A DNA stretch of 64,000 bases from an uncultured Eubacteriales bacterium. Lineage in GTDB: Bacteria > Bacillota > Clostridia > Lachnospirales > Lachnospiraceae. Every line of letters starts with the position of its first letter. Within the stretch, counting starts at the first letter, position 1. The notes under the pieces were generated by a model. That model ran no database searches and was not told where the DNA came from. It saw only the letters and a program-made list of their open reading frames with translations. The translations under genes were made by a program, and so were the position numbers. Below are positions 27,586 to 37,657 of the stretch, in pieces. The DNA lies in the NCBI GenBank assembly GCA_949292725.1, contig CASFAQ010000005.1, positions 26,590 through 90,589 on the forward strand, read 5' to 3'.

Positions 27586-27890
27586 CGGGCAGCGTAGGAA
27601 ATAAAAAACGTCCCTGACAGATATACATATCTGTCAAGGACGAATAAAAACAATCCGTGGTGCCACCTTGATTTATGGCTATGCCATACACTCTAACGAA
27701 ATACTATCATATCTCAGACTATTAACGTAAGTTCTAACGTCACAGAGTACTAAGCGATAACGCCTTTGACTGTGCCCTCAACGGTCCATTTAATAAGCAG
27801 TGGCTATCCGGTTCCCATCATCCCGGACTCTCTGGGAGCTCTTATCTTATTTTTATCTCCGTCTCATCGGTTTGAGTTATTTGATTTTTT
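27586..27890 (-). promoter_or_regulatory. T-box riboswitch (tRNA-Trp) leader of the trp operon
   Basis: The minus-strand leader carries the T-box sequence AAGGTGGCACCACGG (27669-27655), complementary to the tRNA acceptor end, followed by the terminator stem. Upstream, in the stem I specifier loop, TGG occurs in AAATGGACC (27788-27786), reading tryptophan. Uncharged tRNA-Trp would stabilise the antiterminator and allow trpE expression. This fills the 390-bp gap between trpE and pckA. Confidence 0.95.
27600..27642 (-). terminator. T-box regulated terminator
   Basis: A 16-bp stem with one mismatch pair, CGTCCTTGACAGATAT with ATATCTGTCAGGGACG (27642-27609), followed on the minus strand by TTTTTTAT. 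It competes with the T-box antiterminator. Confidence 0.93.
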
Positions 27891-27892
27891 AA

Positions 27893-27921
27893 AAAATATC
27901 ACAATGTGAAAGGTGTGTCAA
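27893..27921 (-). promoter_or_regulatory. Promoter of the trp operon
   Basis: Minus strand TTGACA (27921-27916), 17 bp, TATTTT (27898-27893). It lies only about 20 bp beyond the pckA stop codon with no terminator between, so some pckA read-through into the T-box is possible. Confidence 0.8.
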
Positions 27922-27939
27922 GAGGAAATTAAATAAATA

Positions 27940-29649
27940 TTAATTTAATTCCTCAACAAGCTTCTTAAGAGCTGCCAAAGCCTCGTCAGGAAGTTTATCA
28001 TAGCCTTCCTTGTTCTTAGCGAAACCTTCTACTGCATCTACACGAGCCTGCATAGCGTTCTTAAGCTGGGCAACATAATCAGCGTCGTTAAGATCAGGAG
28101 TAAAGTCTCCGGTCTGACCCATCCACTCGTTCATGATCTCGATATCTTCGAATGGTCCCCACTGCTCGAACTTAGCCTTTCCTTCAACGATGGTTTCAAG
28201 GATTCCGAGAGTGTCTTCCTTCTGGCACTTGTGACCCATGAAATCACCCGTATTAACGATGTAGCATGCTACGTTCTTCTCTTCAACGAGCTTCTTGAAT
28301 TTCTCGTAATCGTTTACGAGAGGATATGTTCTGAATGGGTTAGCATATGGAACGATACGGATAGCATTCATATCTGTACCGGCCTTAACACGCTCTGCGG
28401 TTGATGTCTTGGTTGCAAGAGTAGCTCCCATAACTGATGCAAGAGCAGCACCCTTAAGCTTAACTACAGGAGGAATGGTAGGATCCTTCATAATCCAGAA
28501 GATAGCGTTAACAGGAGCGTCAATCTTATCTACACGGTTCGGAGACCAGAGCTTTGACTTGATGGCACGTCCGTTACCGTTTCTGATATCCTCTGTTACA
28601 AGCTGGACTTTTCCGTCCTCATCGAGTGTAGCCGAGCAGTTCTGAGCTGATAACAGATACTTGTTATCTTCACAGCCCGTAGGATAATCTGCAGTTTTAT
28701 CAAAATAAGTAGGCTCTAATGCGATAGAAGCACATGTATCTGAGTTGATGATAAATGCGTCATCATGAAGAACCTTGATTGCAGGATATTTGTCATCATG
28801 CTTAGCATGTGTAAGAGTTGATTTACCTGAACCTGAAAGTCCGAATACGGCAGCAACGTACTTGGAATTATCTGAAAGAGTGTACTCTTTCTGTCCACCG
28901 TGACATGAAGCGTATCCGTTTCTGTTAGCAATAGCCCAAGCCATCGTAAGAGTTCCCTTCTTGTGCTCGCCAAAATATTTCATACCAAGGATTGCAGCAC
29001 AGTTCTCATCAGTATCAAAGTAGCAGCATGTAAGGTCGTCGCTTAAGCAGCTGTAATCAACATCAGGACTTGGTGTCGGAACCCACTGTGGATCAGAGAA
29101 GATGTAGATGTCAGGCTCTGAACCGTTACCGATAGGAAGTGAGTCGCGATACATCTTAACATACTCGTCAGACATATACTGGAAGTTGATCATCCAGTTG
29201 TACATAAGGTTCTCCTCACCTTCCGGAATAAGAAGATGTGCCTTAACCATGAATTCAGGATCAAGACCAACAAAACATGTCGCATGATAGAGCTTCTTGA
29301 ATCTTGTCTTGTAGATGGCGTCCATAACTACTTTATCAAGCTTGGTATCGTCAACGCCAGGCTCGCCCTTTATACGGCGTGCTGCTGCGTAACGTCCGGT
29401 AACTGCACCATCGTTAAACAGAAGAACCTTTGCATCTTTATCAAGACCAAATTCTTCGCCCCTGTATACAGGCATATCTGTAACGATAGTTCCAGGTGAA
29501 TTCTTTGCAAGATTATAAGCCTCTTTAAGAGTTTCAACTTTAACTACATTGTTGCCATAGAAAGCGGCTTCGATAATAGAACGTGTCTTTGAGAAACCAA
29601 CTTTGCCTTTTCCAATTTCATTTATTGGATAATTTGCTTTTGTTGCCAT
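27940..29649 (-). CDS. pckA: Phosphoenolpyruvate carboxykinase (ATP)
   Basis: A 569-residue ATP-dependent PEPCK interconverting oxaloacetate and PEP. The kinase-1a P-loop is GLSGSGKST, the metal/OAA-binding residues lie in HGGQKEYTLSDNS and HDDAFII, and RIVPYANPFRTYPL is near the adenine-binding end. In anaerobes it often runs toward oxaloacetate, fixing CO2 in succinate or propionate routes. GGAGGT precedes the ATG. Slightly longer than the 520-540 residues common in the family. Confidence 0.96.
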   Translation of the reverse strand: MATKANYPINEIGKGKVGFSKTRSIIEAAFYGNNVVKVETLKEAYNLAKNSPGTIVTDMPVYRGEEFGLDKDAKVLLFNDGAVTGRYAAARRIKGEPGVDDTKLDKVVMDAIYKTRFKKLYHATCFVGLDPEFMVKAHLLIPEGEENLMYNWMINFQYMSDEYVKMYRDSLPIGNGSEPDIYIFSDPQWVPTPSPDVDYSCLSDDLTCCYFDTDENCAAILGMKYFGEHKKGTLTMAWAIANRNGYASCHGGQKEYTLSDNSKYVAAVFGLSGSGKSTLTHAKHDDKYPAIKVLHDDAFIINSDTCASIALEPTYFDKTADYPTGCEDNKYLLSAQNCSATLDEDGKVQLVTEDIRNGNGRAIKSKLWSPNRVDKIDAPVNAIFWIMKDPTIPPVVKLKGAALASVMGATLATKTSTAERVKAGTDMNAIRIVPYANPFRTYPLVNDYEKFKKLVEEKNVACYIVNTGDFMGHKCQKEDTLGILETIVEGKAKFEQWGPFEDIEIMNEWMGQTGDFTPDLNDADYVAQLKNAMQARVDAVEGFAKNKEGYDKLPDEALAALKKLVEELN

Positions 29650-29705
29650 GTGTTTACCTCCTAAATTTCGTATATATCGGCACTTTGCAGCCGAGCTTAT
29701 CTGTT

Positions 29706-29734
29706 ATTATAGATTTGTCAATGTTAAAAGTCAA
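29706..29734 (-). promoter_or_regulatory. Promoter of pckA with flanking symmetry
   Basis: Minus strand TTGACT (29734-29729), 17 bp, TATAAT (29711-29706). The imperfect palindrome AACATTTAATATGTT overlaps the upstream edge of the -35 and may bind a regulator; that part is inference. Confidence 0.7.
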
Positions 29735-29756
29735 CATATTAAATGTTAAAAAATTA

Positions 29757-31493
29757 TCAATTATCTGACTGTAAACCCAGCCATTTATCAAGTCTTTCAT
29801 CCAGTAATGAAAACCATGTCGGACCTGTACGGAGTATAAAATCATGGTAAGCGCGTGCATCAAATGAATCTTTAAGTCTGTCTTCGGCCTTTTTTCTAAG
29901 CCGTAAAAATTCGATACAGGATACGGTATATTTTGGGTAGAGTCCGGGTTCCGATAATACGGCCAGATATATTTCGTTTATTATGTCTGCGTCCGTTATG
30001 CCGACGTCTGCAAGAAGGTCGGATGATTTATCCTCATCCCATCCGTAGTAATGTATGCCGATATCTAACAGGCTGTATATACACAGGGTGCTTAGTTTAT
30101 TATATTTCAGTATGTCGCCCATACCCGCATCAAGTCCGGCAATATCGTATGAAAAAAGCTCGGCATATGTTGCCCAGCCCTCGCAGTATCCGCCGAAATT
30201 TAAAAGCATGCGGATGGGCCTTGGTGATGATGACATATAATATCTTGTCTGGTACATGTGTCCCGGAAATCCCTCATGTGCAAGTGTAGGAAATATGGCG
30301 CTTTTGTCCGTGGACGCGTTATTGATATATATGGAATCCGTGCTGTCGGTATCTATAGGAGGAGTAATATACATTGCAGGACTTAGTATGTCCTCAAGTG
30401 ACGGGTGGACATATTTGATGGCGTAGGACATATCTGCAGGGGTGGGAAATTCGCAGGTAATATTATCTGCAAGATATTCCATAATGCTCTCCGGCTCATA
30501 TGCGGGATATGTGGGATTATGAAGCATGTTTACTATAGAAGGGTCTGATGCGGCGGTCTTGGTTATATTAAGACTGCACATTTCTAAAGTATCAAAAAGA
30601 AGTTCATATATGTCCTCGGGAGATTTGTCGGACCCGGTCATGTCGCACAGCAGATGAGCATAGTAATCCCTGCCGTACGGAAGGCTGCACAGTCCGCCGG
30701 TATGCTTTCCCTCATCAAGTTCTGTAAGTGCGGTTGCAAGCTCGTTATAGGCGGGGATAAGGGTATTGATGATAAGCTCCTTATTTTTTCTGCAATACTC
30801 TCTAATCTGCGCATCAGTGATATCAGAAATCTCAGATATATTATCCCTGAATACTTCTATAAGATAGTTGCCCCGGGGATTGGCTGTAAAATCATTGCAC
30901 TCGTTTATCAGCTGCTCCACAATGCGTGAGTCCATGAAAAGACCGGCGCGCGCACGCTCTTTCTCATAATCTATAATACTTCTGAAATGAGCCGGTATGC
31001 TTTCTATAATATGAAAATAAGATTCAATTTCTTCTATATCATAAAAATTATATTCCGCAAGGAGAATGGGAAGCTGTGTCTGGATGCCGGAAACAGGGGA
31101 AAGCACTTCCTCGTACAGGATATATTTGTCCATGCCCCTGCTGCGGCTAAGAGTTTTGCATATGGTATCGTATGTAAGTGAATCGGAGTCCGAAAGAGTT
31201 TTTTTGTCTATGGACTCAAGTCTTGAAAGTACGTTTTCACAGTAAGCATATTCATTTAATAAGGCGTATGTTCCATATTCGCCAAGGTCCGGACGGCATG
31301 CGGTGATTTCATACGCATCCGGATTCGATAATGAGTAATTCAGTGTGATTCCGTCCGAGGTAAGAATGTGACGGGTAAGGTCATCGCATATAAGGCCAAA
31401 TTCCGCTGTGGCGTCTGATTGGGATGGGCGACATCCGATAAGCACTGTCAGGGACAGTAAAAGACATACAATATATTTGCATATTCGTGGCAT
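29757..31493 (-). CDS. DUF885 family lipoprotein, putative metallopeptidase
   Basis: A 578-residue exported protein. The signal sequence MPRICKYIVCLLLSLTVLIGC ends in a lipobox (LIGC), so it is probably anchored to the outer face of the membrane. The DUF885 core contains HEGFPGHMYQ, resembling a zinc-binding HExxH-type site, with GGYCEGWATYAEL downstream supplying a further Glu. The family is regarded as metal-dependent peptidase-like; the substrate is not known. GGAGG precedes the ATG at 31493; a TTG upstream is in frame without support. It stands alone, divergent from the cotS-like gene. Confidence 0.85.
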   Translation of the reverse strand: MPRICKYIVCLLLSLTVLIGCRPSQSDATAEFGLICDDLTRHILTSDGITLNYSLSNPDAYEITACRPDLGEYGTYALLNEYAYCENVLSRLESIDKKTLSDSDSLTYDTICKTLSRSRGMDKYILYEEVLSPVSGIQTQLPILLAEYNFYDIEEIESYFHIIESIPAHFRSIIDYEKERARAGLFMDSRIVEQLINECNDFTANPRGNYLIEVFRDNISEISDITDAQIREYCRKNKELIINTLIPAYNELATALTELDEGKHTGGLCSLPYGRDYYAHLLCDMTGSDKSPEDIYELLFDTLEMCSLNITKTAASDPSIVNMLHNPTYPAYEPESIMEYLADNITCEFPTPADMSYAIKYVHPSLEDILSPAMYITPPIDTDSTDSIYINNASTDKSAIFPTLAHEGFPGHMYQTRYYMSSSPRPIRMLLNFGGYCEGWATYAELFSYDIAGLDAGMGDILKYNKLSTLCIYSLLDIGIHYYGWDEDKSSDLLADVGITDADIINEIYLAVLSEPGLYPKYTVSCIEFLRLRKKAEDRLKDSFDARAYHDFILRTGPTWFSLLDERLDKWLGLQSDN

Positions 31494-31625
31494 AGTAATT
31501 CCTCCTAAGAATAATCTATTCATGCAGACGTCAGGTATTCTTTATTATCAGGAATTAAATAACGCTAAGTTACATAAGATTGAACAGACACTATTTACGG
31601 CTGTAAGCCGCAGGGGGGATTACCT

Positions 31626-32612
31626 ATGGAGGACAGATTTGATGATGTGCTTTCCGGGTACAATTTTTCGGTGAGAAAAATGGGACGGGTAAGAGGAGCC
31701 GTTCTTCTTGATACGGATAAGGGATATAAGCTTATGCAGGAGACCAACGCCTCTGCAGGACGGCTCGTATGGGAAAACAGGGTCGGTATGCATCTGAGGG
31801 CAGGGGGTTTTGAGAGAATAGACGCTTTTAATCTGAATAAGGAGGGCAATATAAGCACGCCCGGACCAAGGGGCGTAAGATATACGATAAGGGACTGGTA
31901 TATGGGGACTGAATGTAATCTTACCAAAAAGGATGATGTGTATGAGGCGTCTAAGAATATGGCGCAGCTTCACAAAAGTCTTTTGGGGATACAAAGAGAT
32001 GATACAGCCTTATGCGCCGGCACCGAGGACATTCTGTATGTATTTAACAGGCATCAGTCGGAGCTTAGGCATATACGTAATTATATAAAAGGCAATAAGG
32101 ATAAAAATGAGTTTAAGATAGCTCTTCTTAAGGTATTTCCAATGTATTATGAGCAGGGGAGCAAGGCCGTGGGAATGCTTATGGGCGAAGAGTATCAGAA
32201 ATTGTGCCGGCGAATAAAAGAAGAGGGGCAGGTATATCACGGTTCATATACATATCATAATCTGATTATGTGCGACGAAGGAATTGCAACGACTGTATTT
32301 GACAAATGCGCCTATGGCATGCAGCTCCTTGACCTGTATTATTTTCTCAGGAAGGTGATGGAGAAAAACGAATGGAACAGTGCGTTTGGAGATACGGTAA
32401 TACGGGGTTATGAAAGTATTAAGCTGCTTGATGATACGGAGAGGAGTGTTCTGGGTATATTCTTAATGTACCCTGAAAAGTTCTGGAAACTTTCAAGCTA
32501 CTATATGAATGGAAAAAAGACGCTTATGACATCGAAGAATCTTCGAAAGCTTGAGATAATTAACAGTCAGTTTAACGACAGGGAGAGATTCATACGTGAA
32601 ATTATGCCATAA
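31626..32612 (+). CDS. CotS-family spore coat protein (kinase-like fold)
   Basis: A 328-residue protein of the CotS/YutH group, which has an aminoglycoside-phosphotransferase-like fold. Visible features are the kinase-like N-lobe (GAVLLDTDKGYKLMQE), HKSLLGI-type helix, and the modified catalytic loop YHGSYTYHNLIM, where APH kinases have HGDxxxxN; the usual Asp is absent, so activity is doubtful. The family is found in the spore coat. No sigma-K promoter was confirmed. Confidence 0.8.
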   Translation: MEDRFDDVLSGYNFSVRKMGRVRGAVLLDTDKGYKLMQETNASAGRLVWENRVGMHLRAGGFERIDAFNLNKEGNISTPGPRGVRYTIRDWYMGTECNLTKKDDVYEASKNMAQLHKSLLGIQRDDTALCAGTEDILYVFNRHQSELRHIRNYIKGNKDKNEFKIALLKVFPMYYEQGSKAVGMLMGEEYQKLCRRIKEEGQVYHGSYTYHNLIMCDEGIATTVFDKCAYGMQLLDLYYFLRKVMEKNEWNSAFGDTVIRGYESIKLLDDTERSVLGIFLMYPEKFWKLSSYYMNGKKTLMTSKNLRKLEIINSQFNDRERFIREIMP

Positions 32613-32635
32613 ATGATTTGTTTGTTATGTTTTAG

Positions 32636-32664
32636 TTGAAAGAATCATAAAAATTTGGTATAGT
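32636..32664 (+). promoter_or_regulatory. Promoter of the phosphohexomutase gene
   Basis: TTGAAA (32636-32641), 17 bp, TATAGT (32659-32664), 29 bp before the start codon. Confidence 0.7.
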
Positions 32665-32693
32665 TTTAATAAAAAATAAAGGAGGCTGTGCGG

Positions 32694-34430
32694 ATGAACT
32701 ATAAAGAGGTGTATGAATCATGGATTAATAATCCATACTTTGATAAGGATACAATAGAGGAGCTTAAAGGTATTGAAGGGAACGAAGCGGAGATACAGGA
32801 CAGGTTTTACAGGGAGCTGGAGTTTGGTACCGCCGGATTAAGAGGAGTAATCGGAGCCGGAACGAACAGGATGAACATATATACTGTAAGGAAGGCTACG
32901 CAGGGTCTGGCTAATTATATCAATAAGCAGGGCAGGGCTGATAAGGCCGTTGCGATAGCTTATGATTCGAGAAGGATGTCGCCTGAGTTTGCTGACGAGG
33001 CGGCGTTATGTCTTGCGGCGAACGGGATAAAGGCTTATATATTCGAGAGCCTGAGACCTACGCCGGAGTTATCTTTTGCGGTAAGGGAGCTTTCGTGTAT
33101 AGCGGGCATTAATATCACCGCCAGTCATAATCCGCCTGAGTACAATGGATATAAGGTGTATTGGGAGGACGGAGCGCAGATTACTCCGCCTCATGATACC
33201 GGAATCATGGATGAGGTTAAGGCTGTGACGGACTATGCCACGGTTAAGACGATGTCAAAGGATGATGCCGTTAAGGAGGGCCTGTACGAGGTTATAGGAC
33301 AGGCCATAGATGACAGTTATATGGCATGCCTTAAGAAACTGATAATTCATCAGGACAGCATAGATGAGGTTGGCGACAGCCTGAAGATTGTATATACTCC
33401 CCTTCACGGAACCGGCAATATTCCTGCAAGGAGAATTCTTTCCGAGATAGGATTTAAGAATGTCTATGTTGTTCCGGAGCAGGAGCTTCCTGACGGGGAA
33501 TTTCCTACGGTAAGTTATCCTAACCCGGAAGCTGCTGAGGCATTTGAACTTGCCCTTAAACTTGCAAAAGAGGTTTCGGCAGACCTTGTTCTTGCTACTG
33601 ACCCTGATGCGGACAGGCTCGGCGTATATGTAAAGGATTATAAGAACGGAGAATATATAACCCTTACCGGCAATATGTCAGGATGCCTTATAGGGGATTA
33701 TGAGATAGGTCAGAGAAAACAGACGGAGGGTCTTCCTGATGACGGCGTATTTGTTAAGACCATCGTTTCATCCAATATGGCCGATAAGATAGCGGAGTAT
33801 TACGGAGTTAAATTGATAGAGGTTCTTACGGGCTTTAAGTATATAGGTCAGCAGATACTTGGATTTGAGATTTCGGGCAAGGGTCATTATCTGTTCGGGT
33901 TTGAAGAGAGCTACGGATGTCTTGTGGGAACGCATGCGCGTGATAAGGATGCGATAGTTGCCGTTATGAAGCTTTGCGAGGCTGCAGCCTATTATAAGAC
34001 GCAGGGTAAGTCCCTGTGGGATGCAATGCTTGATATGTACGAGAGGTACGGATATTATAAGGACGACGTTACCGCAATTACCATGAAGGGTAAGGAAGGA
34101 CTTGAAAAGATACAGGCAATAATGGAAGCGCTCAGAAATGATACTCCAAAAGAGGTCGGAGGATATAAAGTTCTGGCCGCCAGGGATTATAAGCTTGATA
34201 CCATTACGGATATGACTGACAACAGCGTCAGGTCTACGGGGCTTCCGTCATCCAATGTTCTTTATTATGAACTTGAGAATAATGCATGGTTCTGCGTAAG
34301 ACCTTCGGGTACTGAGCCTAAGGTGAAATTCTACTACGGAATAGTCGGTAACAGCCTTGAGGATGCGGAAGCAAAATCAGCTGCATTTGAAGAAGCAGTT
34401 CTTGCAATGATAGATGAAATAACTGCTTAA
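32694..34430 (+). CDS. Alpha-D-phosphohexomutase (phosphoglucomutase/phosphomannomutase)
   Basis: A 578-residue PgcA-type enzyme that interconverts hexose 1- and 6-phosphates. The phosphoserine loop is GINITASHNPPEYNGYK, the metal site is ATDPDADRLGVY, sugar binding is GFEESYGCL, and the phosphate-binding loop is VRPSGTEPKVKFY. All four signature sites are intact. GGAGG sets the ATG at 32694. It lies 28 bp upstream of glgB, so it may supply glucose 1-phosphate for glycogen synthesis. Confidence 0.95.
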   Translation: MNYKEVYESWINNPYFDKDTIEELKGIEGNEAEIQDRFYRELEFGTAGLRGVIGAGTNRMNIYTVRKATQGLANYINKQGRADKAVAIAYDSRRMSPEFADEAALCLAANGIKAYIFESLRPTPELSFAVRELSCIAGINITASHNPPEYNGYKVYWEDGAQITPPHDTGIMDEVKAVTDYATVKTMSKDDAVKEGLYEVIGQAIDDSYMACLKKLIIHQDSIDEVGDSLKIVYTPLHGTGNIPARRILSEIGFKNVYVVPEQELPDGEFPTVSYPNPEAAEAFELALKLAKEVSADLVLATDPDADRLGVYVKDYKNGEYITLTGNMSGCLIGDYEIGQRKQTEGLPDDGVFVKTIVSSNMADKIAEYYGVKLIEVLTGFKYIGQQILGFEISGKGHYLFGFEESYGCLVGTHARDKDAIVAVMKLCEAAAYYKTQGKSLWDAMLDMYERYGYYKDDVTAITMKGKEGLEKIQAIMEALRNDTPKEVGGYKVLAARDYKLDTITDMTDNSVRSTGLPSSNVLYYELENNAWFCVRPSGTEPKVKFYYGIVGNSLEDAEAKSAAFEEAVLAMIDEITA

Positions 34431-34458
34431 AATATATGAAATACGGGAGTGATATGTA

Positions 34459-36413
34459 ATGCAGGAGAATTTGAATGTCATCACGGAATTTGACCGGTAT
34501 CTTTTTGCAGAAGGAACACACTATGAGATATATAAGAAGCTGGGCGCGCATCCTATGACGATTGATGGGGTGGACGGAACATATTTTGCGGTCTGGGCGC
34601 CCAATGCGGCCGGAGCAAGCGTCGTCGGTAACTTTAACGGCTGGGATGCTGGCGCGGATGAGATGAGGCGCATTGCTGATTCCGGAATATATGAGCTTTT
34701 TATTCCGGATATAAAGCAGGGAGAGGTATACAAATACTGTATCAGGACCGGAGCGGGTGATGCAGTGTATAAGACGGACCCGTACGGATGCTTCTGTGAG
34801 CTTAGACCGGCCAATGCCTCCATAGTATATGATGCGGGCGGATATAAGTGGAATGACGCAGCCTGGATGAGAATGCGTGCTGCGACGGGCAGGGAAGAGA
34901 GACGCAGAAAACCCATGGCGATATATGAGTGCCATCCGGGGGCATGGAAAAAAGACTCAAACGCACAGGATGAGGATGGTTTCTATAACTACAGAAGGCT
35001 TGCGGATGAGCTGGGGGAATATCTGACGGATATGCAGTATACACATGTTGAGCTCATGGGCATATCGGAATATCCGTATGACGGTTCGTGGGGGTATCAG
35101 GTGACCGGATATTATGCCCCTACAAGCAGGTACGGTGTGCCTGAGGATTTTAAATATTTTGTCGACCACATGCATAAGCTTGGTATTTCTGTAATCCTTG
35201 ACTGGGTGCCGGCACATTTTCCGAGAGATGCACACGGACATGCAAGATTTGAAGGTACTCAACTGTATGAATTTGCCCACCCTAGGAGCGGAGAGCATCC
35301 GGACTGGGGAACATATATATTTGATTACGGGAGAAGCGAAGTAAGTAATTTCCTTATAGCTAATGCGCTCTACTGGGCAAATGAATATCATATAGACGCG
35401 TTGAGAGTGGACGCTGTTGCATCCATGCTGTCGAGAACAGGGATGTTATAGAGTTCTTCAGGCATCTCAATAATATAATGGAGAAGCGTGCATCGGGAGT
35501 TTATATGATTGCAGAGGAATCCACGGCATGGGCGGGCGTTACCGCGCCCGTAAGTTTTGGAGGACTTGGCTTTACGTTCAAGTGGAACATGGGCTGGATG
35601 AATGATTTCCTTGACTATATGAAGACGGACCCGCTGTTTCGTGCAGGCAATCACGGAAAGCTTTGCTTTAGTATGATGTACGCTTACAGTGAGAATTTTA
35701 TTCAGGTGCTGTCGCATGACGAGGTGGTTCACGGAAAGGCGTCTATGATATATAAGATGCCCGGAGAGCCCGCAGAGAAATTTGCGAATCTCAGGACAGC
35801 ATATGGGTTTATGTACGGACATCCGGGCAAAAAGCTTCTGTTCATGGGGCAGGAATTCGCACAGACAAATGAATGGAACGAGGCTGTTGAGCTTAGCTGG
35901 GATATGCTTGGATTCCCTGAGCATGAGGGCATGAGACAGTTTGTAAGAAGGCTTAATGAGATATATAATACCTATGATGCGATGTATTATAATGACTGTG
36001 ACCCTATGGGATTTGAGTGGATGAGCTGTGATGACAATATGAACAGTGTTGTGTCATTTGTAAGAAGGGGCTCAAGTGCGAAAGACCAGCTTTTATTCAT
36101 CTATAATTTCACGCCGGTTAAGCATAAGACGTATAAGATAGGTGTGCCGTGTCCGGGAAAATATACGCAGATACTTAATTCTGACGACATTGTCTTCGGA
36201 GGAACGGGACAACCCGTAAAGAGCGTGCTTACGGCTAAAAAGGAAAAATATTCGGGCAGGGAATATGCACTTAATATAGAGCTTCCACCGCTTAGCGTAC
36301 GGATATTCAAATATGATTATTCCATGCCAAAGCCAAGGCCCGGGGCGAAATCTAAAAAAGCGCCGGTAAAGGGCAGGACAAATAACAAAACGACAAGAAC
36401 TCGCAAAGGATAA
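34459..36413 (+). pseudogene. glgB: 1,4-alpha-glucan branching enzyme, broken by internal deletion/frameshift
   Basis: The first frame (34459-35451) has a CBM48 domain (GNFNGWDAG), ELMGISEYPYDGSWGYQ and the GH13 nucleophile region DALRVDAVASML, then runs out of frame and stops at 35449-35451. The other frame resumes with ENRDVIEFFRHLNN (from 35433) and MIAEEST (acid/base Glu), LSHDEVVHGK and the C-terminal domain to 36413. Between them the conserved stretch of about 19 residues that follows VASML in GlgB (YLDYG to YGGN) is missing, equal to roughly 55 bases. The barrel cannot be made as one chain. A basic tail (KSKKAPVKGR) follows the C-terminal domain. Confidence 0.92.
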
Positions 36414-36422
36414 AATAATAAG

Positions 36423-36456
36423 GCGCCGTCTCGCTGATTACTCAGTGAAACGGCGC
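36423..36456. terminator. Bidirectional terminator between glgB and prs
   Basis: GCGCCGT (36423-36429) with ACGGCGC (36450-36456), extended by an inner CGCTGA/TCAGTG pairing, between convergent genes, with AT-rich flanks on both sides. Confidence 0.85.
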
Positions 36457-36471
36457 GGTTATTATAATTAA

Positions 36472-37644
36472 TTATCTTTGATTATATTTCTTAAGAATAT
36501 TCTGAATTCTTTCTGTAGGACTCAGAAGATCGCTTATTGATGAATCATGATTAAGTGTATCCACAAGCAGCGCGATATACTTGCTCATGTCCACGTTGAT
36601 ATAATACTCACGTTTCAGAAGCTCGTCCGTCTGGTAGATAAGGTTAGTGGTAAGCAGACGGTATATGAGCCCGCTCTCGTATGCCTGATCGAATTTGGCA
36701 AGTCCGTTAGTAAACAGACCAAATGTTGCGGCAACAAAGATTCTGTTCGCCTTTCGACGCTTGAGTTCCGTAGCTACATCAAATACGCTTTCTCCGGAGG
36801 ATATCATATCATCTATAATGATAACGTCCTTACCCTCGACATCTGCTCCCAGAAATTCGTGAGCAACGATTGGATTGCGTCCGTTTATAATGGTCGAGTA
36901 ATCCCTTCTTTTATAGAACATGCCAACATCTATTCCAAGTACGTTTGCAAAGTATACTGCGCGTCCCATGGCTCCCTCATCAGGACTTATTATCATCATA
37001 TGTCCTGCGTCCAGAGAAAGATTTGGGACATTCTTTAACATGGCCTTGATAAACTGATATGTAGGCTGGACTGTCTCAAAACTCTTAAGAGGGATAGCAT
37101 TCTGCACACGAGGGTCGTGCGCGTCAAATGTTATGATGCTTTCAACGCCCATATTTGTAAGCTCCTGCAGGGCAAGTGCACAGTCAAGAGATTCTCTTCC
37201 GCTTCTTTTATGCTGTCTGCTCTCATACAGGAACGGCATTATAACGGTAATTCTTCTTGCCTTGCCCCCTATGGCAGAGATGATTCGCTTAAGATCCTGA
37301 TAATGATCGTCAGGCGACATGTGGTTAGGATATCCGCACACGGAATAGGTAAGGCTGTAATTACATACGTCAACAAGTATATACAGATCCATTCCGCGGA
37401 CGGATTCTTTTACAATTCCCTTTGCTTCGCCGGAACCGAATCTTGGACATATGCAGTCTATAAGGTAGGAATCCTTTTTGTAGCCGGCAAATGCAACTGA
37501 CTGATGATGCTCATGCTGATGGTCGGTACGCCAGTTGACTATATAGTCGTTGACCCTGTTGCCTATCTTCCGGCTGCTTTCGAGAGCAATTATCCCAAGC
37601 TCGCCATAAGGTATTTTTTCGGTGTAAGATTCTTCTTTGCCCAT
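36472..37644 (-). CDS. Divergent ribose-phosphate pyrophosphokinase family protein
   Basis: A 390-residue PRPP synthetase-like protein, longer than the usual 315. It has the two tandem PRTase-fold domains, ITVIMPFLYESRQHKR where canonical Prs has PYxxYARQDRK, FDAHDPRVQNAIP in place of DLHAxQIQGFF, and a PRPP loop IIIDDMISSGESV instead of DDIIDTAGT. Substrate-site changes suggest a divergent subgroup; PRPP synthesis is likely but other PRTase roles are possible. GGAGG sets the ATG at 37644, 13 bp after the dnaI-like gene. Confidence 0.8.
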   Translation of the reverse strand: MGKEESYTEKIPYGELGIIALESSRKIGNRVNDYIVNWRTDHQHEHHQSVAFAGYKKDSYLIDCICPRFGSGEAKGIVKESVRGMDLYILVDVCNYSLTYSVCGYPNHMSPDDHYQDLKRIISAIGGKARRITVIMPFLYESRQHKRSGRESLDCALALQELTNMGVESIITFDAHDPRVQNAIPLKSFETVQPTYQFIKAMLKNVPNLSLDAGHMMIISPDEGAMGRAVYFANVLGIDVGMFYKRRDYSTIINGRNPIVAHEFLGADVEGKDVIIIDDMISSGESVFDVATELKRRKANRIFVAATFGLFTNGLAKFDQAYESGLIYRLLTTNLIYQTDELLKREYYINVDMSKYIALLVDTLNHDSSISDLLSPTERIQNILKKYNQR

Positions 37645-37657
37645 TGTTTTCCTCCGT

